NCBI RefSeq assembly: GCF_017813335.1
Contig: NZ_JAGIYY010000003.1
Span: forward strand, 62,001-126,000
Length of the DNA stretch: 64,000 nucleotides
Source of the DNA: Tianweitania sediminis
GTDB taxonomy: Bacteria > Pseudomonadota > Alphaproteobacteria > Rhizobiales > Rhizobiaceae
Reading direction: 5' to 3'
Positions 24,638-31,996 of this stretch are shown here, one piece after another. Numbering within the stretch: position 1 is the stretch's first letter; the number at the start of each line of letters is the position of its first letter. Position numbers and translations under genes: made by a program. The notes beneath the pieces are model-generated. The model had not been told where the DNA came from. It searched no databases and saw only the letters and a program-made list of their open reading frames with translations.

Positions 24638-25672
24638 ATGGACGGATTTATTTCCGAAACGGTGTTGAAGCGGGACGTCTTTTCGGAGACGCACAAGGGA
24701 CACCTTGTCGGCCGACCTGATCAACCGGTGATCCGGCGCATCGTGTCGGCGGCGCCGTGGTGGTCGAAGCCACTGGCCTGGACGCTGGCGCGCCGCGAAA
24801 TACGTGCTCTGCGCGCAGTTGATGGCATGCGCGGCACGCCGCAGCTTCTCCTCACCGACCGGCATGGCCTGTTCCGCACCTGGAGCGAAGGCACGCCCCT
24901 GCATCTCGCACGCCCCAGCGAAGCCGCCTTTTACCGCGATGCTGCGGCCCTTCTGCGCCGCTTGCGCCGGGCGGGCATCACCCACAACGATCTCGCCAAG
25001 CCGCAGAACTGGCTGATGACCCCGGACGGATCGGCGGCCGTGATCGATTTCCAGCTCGCCTCCGTCCATCGTCGTCGCGGCCCGCTTTATCACACCATGG
25101 CCTACGAGGATTTCCGCCACCTCCTGAAGCAGAAGCGCGCCTTCGCGCCGCATCTGCTGACGCCGGCCGGCAAGCGCCTCCTGGCCCGCCGCTCGCTGCC
25201 GTCGCAGATCTGGCGCGCCACGGGCAAGCGCTGTTACAACCTGGTCACCCGGGGCATCTTCAACTGGTCGGATGGCGAGGGCACCGGCGATCGCCTCGAC
25301 AACGAGGGCGCAGCGATCCGCGCGACCTTGGGTGCCCTGCCCGGCGTTGCCGATGTCGCGCTCGCCACTTACCCGCTGCCCCGGAAAGGCACCGGCATCT
25401 ATGCCTTCGTCGAAGCCGGCGCCGGACTTGAGCCGCGCGCCCTTGCCCGCCACAACACGTCCGCCGATCTCGTGCAGCCGGTTCGCGCCCTGCCGCGCGA
25501 TCCGCAGGGCAATGTGCGCACCGATCTCCTCCAGCTGATTGCGATGAACCGCATGCAGGAGCTGGAAGAACGCACTGCGGCCGACCCCGCCCTGCACAAG
25601 CTCGCCACCGAAATTGCCTGCGGACGCTTGAACATGACGGACCGCCGCATCGCCGCCAAAGAGTGCTCCTAG
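24638..25672 (+). CDS. Kinase-like protein apparently fused to an AMP-binding-enzyme C-terminal domain
   Basis: A 344-residue protein with two parts. Residues about 10-175 look like a small RIO/KdkA-type protein kinase: an ARREIRALRAVDG helix, catalytic loop THNDLAKPQNW (H116, D118, N124) and DFQ (137-139) in place of DFG. Residues about 219-300 resemble the C-terminal domain of acyl-CoA synthetases: RLDNEGAAIRATLGALPGVADVALATYP, then GTGIYAFVEAG, then LPRDPQGNV. The position of the usual catalytic Lys in PxxPxGK is Asn, and the large adenylation domain is absent. ATG 24638 follows GGCGGGACGTC. The UvrD/PcrA gene starts 57 bases downstream. The substrate of either half is unknown. Confidence 0.7.
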   Translation: MDGFISETVLKRDVFSETHKGHLVGRPDQPVIRRIVSAAPWWSKPLAWTLARREIRALRAVDGMRGTPQLLLTDRHGLFRTWSEGTPLHLARPSEAAFYRDAAALLRRLRRAGITHNDLAKPQNWLMTPDGSAAVIDFQLASVHRRRGPLYHTMAYEDFRHLLKQKRAFAPHLLTPAGKRLLARRSLPSQIWRATGKRCYNLVTRGIFNWSDGEGTGDRLDNEGAAIRATLGALPGVADVALATYPLPRKGTGIYAFVEAGAGLEPRALARHNTSADLVQPVRALPRDPQGNVRTDLLQLIAMNRMQELEERTAADPALHKLATEIACGRLNMTDRRIAAKECS

Positions 25673-25729
25673 AACCAAGCGCGAACACAATTTCTGGTAC
25701 TTCGCGCCCGAATCATTACATTGCCGGAT

Positions 25730-28411
25730 ATGTCCGATCCCTTTGACCTGCCCTTTTTCGACGAGCCCGGCGGCGAGCCGGCGGCGCCCAAGCCCGCTGC
25801 ACGCCCCCCCGAGCGTTCTGCTGGCGGCGGCATTGCCGCGCGCGCGATGGCGGCGCGTGGCGGTCAAACGCAGGCGCCCGACTATCTCAGCGGCCTCAAC
25901 CCCGAACAGCGCCTCGCGGTCGAAACCACCGAAGGCCCGGTGCTGGTTCTTGCCGGTGCGGGCACCGGCAAGACGCGCGTGCTCACCACCCGCATCGCCC
26001 ACATCCTGGCCACCGGCCGCGCTTATCCCTCGCAGATCCTCGCCGTGACCTTCACAAACAAGGCTGCGCGCGAAATGAAGAGCCGCATCGGCGTCTTGGT
26101 CGGCGAGGCGGTGGAAGGCATGCCCTGGCTCGGCACCTTCCATTCCATCGGCGTCAAGCTCCTGCGCCGCCATGCCGAGCTGGCCGGCCTGAAATCCTCC
26201 TTCACCATCCTCGACACGGACGATGTCATCCGCCTGATCAAGCAGCTGATCCAGGCCGAGGGGCTGGATGACAAGCGCTGGCCGGCGCGCACCTTCGCCA
26301 ACATGATCGATGGCTGGAAGAACAAGGGCTATGGCCCCAAGGACATCCCCGAAGGCGACGCCCGCTCCTTCGCCAACGGGAAGGGGCGCGAACTCTTCCA
26401 GGCTTATCAGGACCGCCTGCAAACGCTGAACGCCTGCGATTTCGGCGATCTGCTTTGCCTGCCGATCCGCATGTTCCGCGAACATCCGGACGTGCTTGCG
26501 GAATATCACCGCAAGTTCAAATACATCCTCGTTGACGAGTATCAGGACACCAACACCGCGCAATATATGTGGCTGCGCCTCCTCGCCCAGCGGCCGAAGT
26601 CACGTCATGACACGGCTCCCCAAGGCGGTGCTAACCGCCCGTCCGACCGTTCGGACGCGCCCGCGCAGGCCAGCGCCGGCAGGCGCGATGCAGCCGTGAG
26701 CGAAAAAGAACCGCAGCAAATCAATATTTGCTGCGTGGGCGATGACGACCAGTCGATCTATGGCTGGCGCGGCGCGGAAGTGGATAACATCCTGCGCTTC
26801 GAGAAGGACTTTCCGGGTGCGGCCGTGATCCGCCTGGAGCGCAATTACCGCTCCACCGCCCATATCCTCGGCACTGCCTCGCATCTGATTGCCCACAACG
26901 AGGGCCGCCTCGGCAAGACGCTCTTCACCGAACACGCGCGCCCCGACGATTCCAAGGTCATGGTCCATGCCGCCTGGGATTCGGAGGAAGAAGCGCGCGC
27001 TGTCGGCGAAACCATCGAGCAGCTGCAGCGCCCCGATGAAAACAACCGCCGCCACAACTTGAACGACATGGCGATCCTCGTGCGCGCATCCTTCCAGATG
27101 CGCGAATTCGAAGACCGCTTCGTCACGCTCGGCCTGAACTACCGCGTCATCGGCGGCCCGCGCTTTTACGAGCGCCAGGAAATCCGTGACGCGATGGCCT
27201 ATTTCCGCGTCGTCGCGCAGCCGGCGGACGACCTTGCCTTCGAGCGCATCGTCAACACGCCCAAGCGCGGCCTTGGCGAAACCACGATCCGCCAGCTGCA
27301 CGACATCGCGCGCGCCCGCGGCGTGCCGATGCTCAACGCGGCCGAAGACATCGTGGAAACCGAGGAGTTGAAGCCCAAGCCGCGTGCTTCGCTCCGCAAT
27401 GTCGTCGAGAACTTCCGCCGCTGGCAGAAGATGCTCGACAACACCCCCCACACCGAGCTCGCCGAGATCATCTTCGAGGAGTCAGGCTACACCGACATGT
27501 GGAAGAACGACCGCTCGGCCGAAGCGCCGGGCCGGCTCGAAAACCTCAAGGAGCTCATCCGCTCCATGGAGGAATACGAGTCGCTGCGCTCCTTCCTTGA
27601 GCATGTCGCGCTTGTGATGGATGCCGAGCAGAACGCCGAACAGGACGCCGTCAACATCATGACGCTCCATTCGGCCAAGGGCCTGGAATTCGAAACCGTG
27701 TTTCTGCCGGGCTGGGAAGAAGGCCTGTTCCCCCACCAGCGCAGCCTCGATGAAGGGGGCCGCTCCGGCCTCGAAGAAGAGCGCCGCCTGGCTTATGTCG
27801 GGGTCACCCGCGCCAAGCGCAATCTCCATATCTGGTTCGTGTCCAACCGCCGCATTCACGGCCTGTGGCAGTCCACCATTCCGTCGCGCTTCCTGGACGA
27901 ATTGCCGGAAGCCCATGTCGAGGTGGAAGAATCCGGCTCGTCTTATGGCGGTTATGGCGGCGCCTTTGCGCCCGGCCGAGGGGGCAACTACGGCGGCGGT
28001 GCCGGCCGGCAAAACCCTTATGGCGCGTCACGCTTCGACAATGTCGGCTCCGGCTCCTTTTCCAACACCTATGCCACGCCCGGCTGGGCTCGGGCCCAGG
28101 CGAACAAGACATCCGCCACCGACCGCAACTGGGGCACCCGCTCCGGCGCCGGTGTCGAGCGCATCGGTTATGGCGAAACGGATTCGCTTCGCGGCGCAGG
28201 CCGCGGCTCGGTGAAAGGCCGCACCATCGAAGGCGAACTCGTCGCCAAATCCGTCGCCGACACCCCGTCAGCGTTTTCGGTGGGAGACCGCGTGTTTCAC
28301 CAGAAGTTTGGGAATGGCAATGTGGCGGCGATCGAGGGGAACAAACTGACGATCGATTTTGATAAGGCAGGGCAGAAGCGCGTGCTCGACGGGTTTGTGA
28401 CGGGGGTTTGA
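25730..28411 (+). CDS. UvrD/PcrA-type ATP-dependent DNA helicase
   Basis: Superfamily 1A 3'-5' DNA helicase of 893 residues. Motif I is AGAGTGKTRVLTTRI, followed by Ia FTNKAAREMK, motif II VDEYQDTN, motif III GDDDQSIYGWRGA, then motif IV RLERNYRS, motif V TLHSAKGLEFE and motif VI VGVTRAKRNL. A Gly-rich low-complexity region (about 740-800) precedes a C-terminal Tudor-like module (VGDRVFHQKFGNG). ATG 25730 is preferred over the TTG at 25721. Between the Walker B block and motif III there is a hydrophilic insert of about 40 residues (DNA about 26591-26715) that ordinary UvrD/PcrA proteins lack at this length. Its role is repair and replication restart. Confidence 0.95.
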   Translation: MSDPFDLPFFDEPGGEPAAPKPAARPPERSAGGGIAARAMAARGGQTQAPDYLSGLNPEQRLAVETTEGPVLVLAGAGTGKTRVLTTRIAHILATGRAYPSQILAVTFTNKAAREMKSRIGVLVGEAVEGMPWLGTFHSIGVKLLRRHAELAGLKSSFTILDTDDVIRLIKQLIQAEGLDDKRWPARTFANMIDGWKNKGYGPKDIPEGDARSFANGKGRELFQAYQDRLQTLNACDFGDLLCLPIRMFREHPDVLAEYHRKFKYILVDEYQDTNTAQYMWLRLLAQRPKSRHDTAPQGGANRPSDRSDAPAQASAGRRDAAVSEKEPQQINICCVGDDDQSIYGWRGAEVDNILRFEKDFPGAAVIRLERNYRSTAHILGTASHLIAHNEGRLGKTLFTEHARPDDSKVMVHAAWDSEEEARAVGETIEQLQRPDENNRRHNLNDMAILVRASFQMREFEDRFVTLGLNYRVIGGPRFYERQEIRDAMAYFRVVAQPADDLAFERIVNTPKRGLGETTIRQLHDIARARGVPMLNAAEDIVETEELKPKPRASLRNVVENFRRWQKMLDNTPHTELAEIIFEESGYTDMWKNDRSAEAPGRLENLKELIRSMEEYESLRSFLEHVALVMDAEQNAEQDAVNIMTLHSAKGLEFETVFLPGWEEGLFPHQRSLDEGGRSGLEEERRLAYVGVTRAKRNLHIWFVSNRRIHGLWQSTIPSRFLDELPEAHVEVEESGSSYGGYGGAFAPGRGGNYGGGAGRQNPYGASRFDNVGSGSFSNTYATPGWARAQANKTSATDRNWGTRSGAGVERIGYGETDSLRGAGRGSVKGRTIEGELVAKSVADTPSAFSVGDRVFHQKFGNGNVAAIEGNKLTIDFDKAGQKRVLDGFVTGV

Positions 28412-28422
28412 ATACATCCCGA

Positions 28423-29634
28423 CTAGCGGTACTTCCCGCCACAGGACTCACAATGCGCTAGAACATGTTCGATCCAACGATCGAACCACACCCAGTTGCC
28501 GTAGTCGCCGATGCATCCGAAACCTTTTGCGTCTTTTTTCGCGTCAAGCTCTCGCCAAAGCTTGAGATGATCCTGCATCCCAAAAGCAGGAAATCCTCGA
28601 TTTCTTATTTCTTCGACAACTTTACTCGGCGGATAGCGTTTTTTGTTCACTTCCTTGAGGATTATTTTCCCAATAGCATCTGCTTCGTCACTGCCGGGAT
28701 TCACAACTTGAATGGCGGCATCTGCAACTCCAGCGTTCTTGGCGGTTAATGGAACAAAGCCATAGGACATTCTATACCCAGGGTCCCTCATTTGTGCATC
28801 ACTCAGTCCATGCTCGAAAGCGTGAATTGCAGCCTCCACATGCTTTGGTAATCCAGCCGCCTTTTTCAGGGCGGCCCTTTGCTCTCGGCCGAAGGAGACG
28901 AACTGAAGCGCCAGTGGCAACCTCCGCTCCAGCCCATATTGAGCCCCAAACTCCTCTTTCAACAAATCGTTGAAGTTCAAAGCACACGCTTGGAGCTTGG
29001 CACCCAACACATCATCTATGCGGTTGGTGGAGCGATGTTCAATCTCATGCCTAATCTGAAGTAAAAAATTCAGGTTGCTTGAGACACCACCCCTTGCCGG
29101 ACATTTAGGATGTGTAAGGCATTTGCCAAGTTCCCAGAACTTGTCCGCGCCTTCTTTCGTCCTCTGACCCGGGTAGCGATAGTCAACCCCGTCGCGCCGA
29201 AACCAAGCGTGTAGGAGGTAGGTCCAAGCGATAATTGCGGTAACAATGAAAAGCTCCGCACGGAAGGTTAACCCTGCAGAATTGAATGTTTGCACGCCGG
29301 CAATCATTGCCTCGCGGGCTTTTATCAGGAGCTCATCTCCACGTACACTTAGACCAGTTTCATGGTCTATGTCTGGCCAAGTGGAGAGAAACTCGTCTAG
29401 TTCGTTCTCACTACCAACCTTGACGGACTTGTGCTTGACTCCAGATCGGATTTCACTGATCAACCTGTGATTGATCGATCGCGTCGGCCGGGTGAAATAC
29501 GATAGGATATCTTGGTCGTTTGTGAACTCTCTACCGCGACGTATCATAGCTTTGACGATCGAAACCTCCCAGCTCTGCAACGTATTGCCTCGCCGCCTGA
29601 TCTTCTTTCGCGCTGGTATGAGTTCTTCGGCCAT
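28423..29634 (-). CDS. DUF3644 domain-containing protein
   Basis: A 403-residue protein. The N-terminus (about 1-75) is basic and helix-turn-helix-like (SWEVSIVKAMIRRG...RSINHRLISEIRSG), followed by the helical DUF3644 core (AFFIVTAIIAWTYLLHAWF-like region with HEIEHRS, about 120-260). A short C-terminal zinc-ribbon-like CESCGGKYR ends it. DUF3644 proteins are scattered among bacteria, often in accessory regions; no activity is established that I can cite. The ATG at 29634 is chosen because the open frame further upstream runs into interspersed repeats. Base composition is visibly more AT-rich than the flanking helicase gene, consistent with acquisition. Convergent with the helicase, 11 bases away. 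Confidence 0.7.
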   Translation of the reverse strand: MAEELIPARKKIRRRGNTLQSWEVSIVKAMIRRGREFTNDQDILSYFTRPTRSINHRLISEIRSGVKHKSVKVGSENELDEFLSTWPDIDHETGLSVRGDELLIKAREAMIAGVQTFNSAGLTFRAELFIVTAIIAWTYLLHAWFRRDGVDYRYPGQRTKEGADKFWELGKCLTHPKCPARGGVSSNLNFLLQIRHEIEHRSTNRIDDVLGAKLQACALNFNDLLKEEFGAQYGLERRLPLALQFVSFGREQRAALKKAAGLPKHVEAAIHAFEHGLSDAQMRDPGYRMSYGFVPLTAKNAGVADAAIQVVNPGSDEADAIGKIILKEVNKKRYPPSKVVEEIRNRGFPAFGMQDHLKLWRELDAKKDAKGFGCIGDYGNWVWFDRWIEHVLAHCESCGGKYR

Positions 29635-29710
29635 CGTCTTATCTCTACATCCTGCCCAGACAATCCTTATAAGTTGAGGCGAGTTTCTTACAGCCTGAAA
29701 CGCCGGCAAC

Positions 29711-29852
29711 CTCCCTTCTCCCCTTGTGGGAGAAGGTGGCTGAGCGAAGCGAAGTCGGATGAGGGGTGTTCCAGCTTGGCACCGACACCGCTCATCCGTC
29801 TCGCCGCTGACGCGGCGATCCACCTTCTCCCACAAGCGGCGAAGGTCACGCA
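29711..29852. repeat. Composite inverted interspersed repeat, copy 1
   Basis: A unit with the palindrome CCTTCTCCCC-TTG-TGGGAGAAGG followed by TGGCTGAGCGAAGCGAAGTCGGATGAGGGGTG (29713-29769) is paired with an inverted, diverged unit containing CCACCTTCTCCCACAAG (29789-29848). The arrangement resembles the RIME/Bru-RS-like palindromic repeats of rhizobia and relatives. The same composite recurs at 30491-30643, and a single unit lies at 30299-30353. Confidence 0.85.
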
Positions 29853-29890
29853 CTCCACCGTTGCACCTTATCCTCAAGCCGCAGCGCTGA

Positions 29891-30262
29891 TCACCGCCAA
29901 GGCTGCAAACTCTCATCCCGCGCATAAGCAACAATCGTATCGCAGACACCATTCAGATCGCGCAGCACGTCATCGTTCCAGAACCGAAGCACGCGAAACC
30001 CGCGCGCCTTCAGCGCCGCATCACGCATTTCGTCATAATCGCTGTCGGCATGCTGCGTGCCATCGATCTCCACGATCAACCGGCTCTTCAAGCAAACAAG
30101 ATCCGCAATCGCGTTGCCGATCGGGTACTGACGGCGAAATTTGATGCCGTCCAAGCGCCGGCTGCGCAGTTCCTGCCACAACCGATCCTCCGCCTCCGTC
30201 GCGTTGTGACGCATGGCACGGGCGAAGCTTCGGTGACGAGGGGAAACGGGTTGGTGCGGCAT
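29891..30262 (-). CDS. DUF559 endonuclease-domain protein
   Basis: A 123-residue protein of the DUF559 family, related to the very-short-patch-repair (Vsr) and restriction-endonuclease-like fold. Typical features are RHNATEAEDRLWQELRSRRL at the N-terminus, the strand KFRRQYPIGNAIADLV, the putative catalytic VEIDGTQH (about 63-70) and a C-terminal GFRVLRFWNDDVL. Nuclease activity is predicted from the fold, and the biological role is unknown. Start at ATG 30262; ATG 30214 is a shorter alternative, and neither has a strong ribosome binding site. It is flanked on both sides by composite palindromic repeats. Confidence 0.85.
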   Translation of the reverse strand: MPHQPVSPRHRSFARAMRHNATEAEDRLWQELRSRRLDGIKFRRQYPIGNAIADLVCLKSRLIVEIDGTQHADSDYDEMRDAALKARGFRVLRFWNDDVLRDLNGVCDTIVAYARDESLQPWR

Positions 30263-30298
30263 TACGTGATGCTAGCGGAAAGGTCCCGCTTGACCTAG

Positions 30299-30353
30299 CA
30301 CCCCTCATCCGACTTCGCTTCGCTCAGCCACCTTCTCCCACAAGGGGAGAAGG
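30299..30353. repeat. Interspersed palindromic repeat, single unit
   Basis: CACCCCTCATCCGACTTCGC through CTTCTCCCACAAGGGGAGAAGG is the inverse complement of the forward unit at 29713-29769 and 30493-30550, nearly identical over about 55 bases. It lies 36 bases upstream of the DUF559 start. It has no partner unit of its own. Confidence 0.85.
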
Positions 30354-30490
30354 ACGAGCGCGTCACCGTCGCGCCCGTCTCATCATCCTCAGTGAGCAGG
30401 AACGACAACCGAACTGAAGCAACAGTGCGGAGCGAAAACCTCAGAGCAGCAAGCACACCGGGAATGGCACCGCCTTCTCCCATGCCGCGA

Positions 30491-30643
30491 CCTTCCCTTC
30501 TCCCCTTGTGGGAGAAGGTGGCTGAGGGAAGCGAAGTCGGATGAGGGGTGTTCCAGCAGGGCAAGGCGATGGATGAAAACCCCTCAACCACCTCGCCGCT
30601 GACGCACCGATCCACCTTCTCCCACAAAGGGAGAAGGCCACGC
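30491..30643. repeat. Composite inverted interspersed repeat, copy 2
   Basis: The same layout as at 29711-29852: a forward unit (30493-30557, CCTTCTCCCCTTGTGGGAGA...GGATGAGGGGTGTTCCAGC) and an inverted unit (30579-30637, ending CACCTTCTCCCACAAAGGG). Both composites share the internal text CTCGCCGCTGACGC and GATCCACCTTCTCCC, so the whole composite, not just the palindrome, has been copied. Confidence 0.82.
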
Positions 30644-31052
30644 GCTCATCTCTCCCCGGAAAAAATTCCATCCACGCCCCTCCCCACTGCCCCTATCCTC
30701 CCCCTCGTTCTTTCCGGCGGGATCGCAGGTCGCGACGGTGGTCGGCGGGAAAGAACCGGCGGTTCGGAAGCGGCCTAACGTGGGCCGGTGTCCGGATGGA
30801 GCGTCGGGCCAAGGCCGTTATTCCCCCTCCCGCTACGGCAGCGGGGGCGTGACGCGAATGTCACTTAAGCCGTCCGGCGATGAGCCGGCGGCGAAGCGGA
30901 GGCGGTGTTCGACATCCAACGCTGAACGGGTGGCTGCGCAGCCGCAGTCATACAATCTCACGAGCGACTTCGCAGCCGCCCGTTTTCCCGCGAAACGCGG
31001 GTTCATTGGCCAAACCGGGATCCGGGGCGTGGCAAGGCGGACGCTTGGCCGC
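30644..31052. other. Gene-free stretch between the repeats and a small stress-like gene
   Basis: No reading frame here has a convincing start, ribosome binding site or recognisable protein. The plus-strand frame that crosses it continues antisense through the 77-residue gene and is a shadow. The sequence is GC-rich with local inverted patches such as CGCTACGGCAGCGGGG near 30832 and CCCGCGAAACGCGGG near 30989. It could be a decayed repeat or gene remnant. Confidence 0.45.
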
Positions 31053-31286
31053 TCAATCCTTGTTGTTCTCGCGCTTTGCCCGCGTTTCCGCGTCCATGTT
31101 TTCGAAGCTTTCCACCACGCCTTCGGTCTTCTGCTTGGCATCGGGAACGGCCTGGCGCTGGTTGTGCACGCTGAGCTGGTCATTCCCCTGGAGCTGGTTG
31201 TTGCCCATGGTGTCGTTCGCCAGGTCGCTTTCGCTGATGTTGGTGTTGTCTGCCGTCGCGCGAGGCGTCTTGTCGGTGTTGCTCAT
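31053..31286 (-). CDS. Small hydrophilic protein of unknown function, 77 residues
   Basis: ATG 31286 has AAAGGAG seven bases upstream, the main support for a real gene. The product (MSNTDKTPRATADNTNISES...) is strongly hydrophilic, rich in Asn, Gln, Asp and Lys, has no Cys or transmembrane segment, and is predicted to be largely disordered. I do not recognise a family. It is 77 bases downstream of the YetF gene on the same strand, in a group with other stress-type genes, so a desiccation or general-stress role is a guess from context and composition. Confidence 0.62.
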   Translation of the reverse strand: MSNTDKTPRATADNTNISESDLANDTMGNNQLQGNDQLSVHNQRQAVPDAKQKTEGVVESFENMDAETRAKRENNKD

Positions 31287-31363
31287 GATGCACTCCTTTG
31301 CTGATGGGCGGCCAGCGAAGAAAGGCCGGCCTCCCGAACCCAACGGCTTGGGAGCCGATCCGT

Positions 31364-31846
31364 TCAGTTTCGCAGGCTGGCGCTGATGGTTCCATCGCTT
31401 TCAAGGATCAGGCTTTCCACCTCCTCCAGCCCGCGTCCGCCGCTCGCCCGCACGGCGCTCAAGGCTTCGTCGCGGGTGACGCGCTCGCGGCGCAGGGCGT
31501 CGTCACAGAACGCACCGTTGCGGGCAAGCAGCGTGGGCTCGGAGCGCACGATCTTGGCAAACCCCTTGGAGCGCACGGAACAGAATGCGACCAGCCATTG
31601 CATGGCGATCAACAGCGCCAGCCCGGTCGCGCCTTCCGCCAGCGCGATGCTTTCGTTGAGCAGGATGGCCGACAAGGTCGAGCCCAGCGCCACCGTCACC
31701 ACGAGGTCGAAGGCGTTCAGCTTGGCGAGCGTCCGTTTGCCGGAAATGCGCAGGAAAAGAACAAGCGCGACATAGGCCAGCACGCCCACGAAGATCGTGC
31801 GCACAATGCCTTGCCAGTTCTGGAACAGCATGTTCCCCCAATCCAT
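31364..31846 (-). CDS. YetF/DUF421 family membrane protein
   Basis: A 160-residue DUF421 protein. Three N-terminal transmembrane helices (about 10-85) include the family motif RISGKRTLAKLNAFDLVVTVALGS (about 35-58). A cytoplasmic C-terminal domain follows, with LLARNGAFCDDALRRERVTRDEALSAVRASG and ESLILESDGTIS. The molecular function of DUF421 is unknown; Bacillus members are linked to spore and stress biology. ATG 31846 follows AAGGAGAGCG, a strong site. It is divergent from the FUSC gene across 150 bases and upstream of the 77-residue gene. Confidence 0.88.
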   Translation of the reverse strand: MDWGNMLFQNWQGIVRTIFVGVLAYVALVLFLRISGKRTLAKLNAFDLVVTVALGSTLSAILLNESIALAEGATGLALLIAMQWLVAFCSVRSKGFAKIVRSEPTLLARNGAFCDDALRRERVTRDEALSAVRASGGRGLEEVESLILESDGTISASLRN

Positions 31847-31959
31847 GACGCGCTCTCCTTCGCAATGCTTCCTGCGGGACAAAGACTAGCGCAGCGCTGG
31901 CAGACCGCCACCCACTTGTCCGCTGAACGCGGGCCGGGCAGCGTTTGCAAGCGGCAGTT

Positions 31960-31985
31960 GGAACACGCGCCCGTTCCCTGGCGTT
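31960..31985 (+). promoter_or_regulatory. EcfG-type general stress promoter motif before the FUSC gene
   Basis: GGAAC (31960-31964), 17 bases, CGTT (31982-31985), an exact match to the alphaproteobacterial EcfG consensus GGAAC-N16/17-CGTT. It lies in the YetF-FUSC divergent gap on the strand of the FUSC gene. Transcription would start near 31992, only a few bases before ATG 31997, so a later start (ATG 32042) is possible. Confidence 0.5.
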
Positions 31986-31996
31986 CGAATGGCTCC

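Noticed and set aside
29635-29952. 106-codon N-terminal extension of the DUF3644 gene
   Set aside because: It is translated interspersed repeat (the RFAQPPSPTRGEG type of text) and crosses into the DUF559 gene antisense.
29711-30643. CRISPR array
   Set aside because: The repeats are palindromic elements in mixed orientation with irregular spacing and no cas genes; nothing else in the window is array-like.
31298-31996. Upstream extension of the FUSC frame
   Set aside because: It is antisense to YetF, which has its own strong ribosome binding site and family motif, and the FUSC family begins at about MQHTYLD or MAANTEP.
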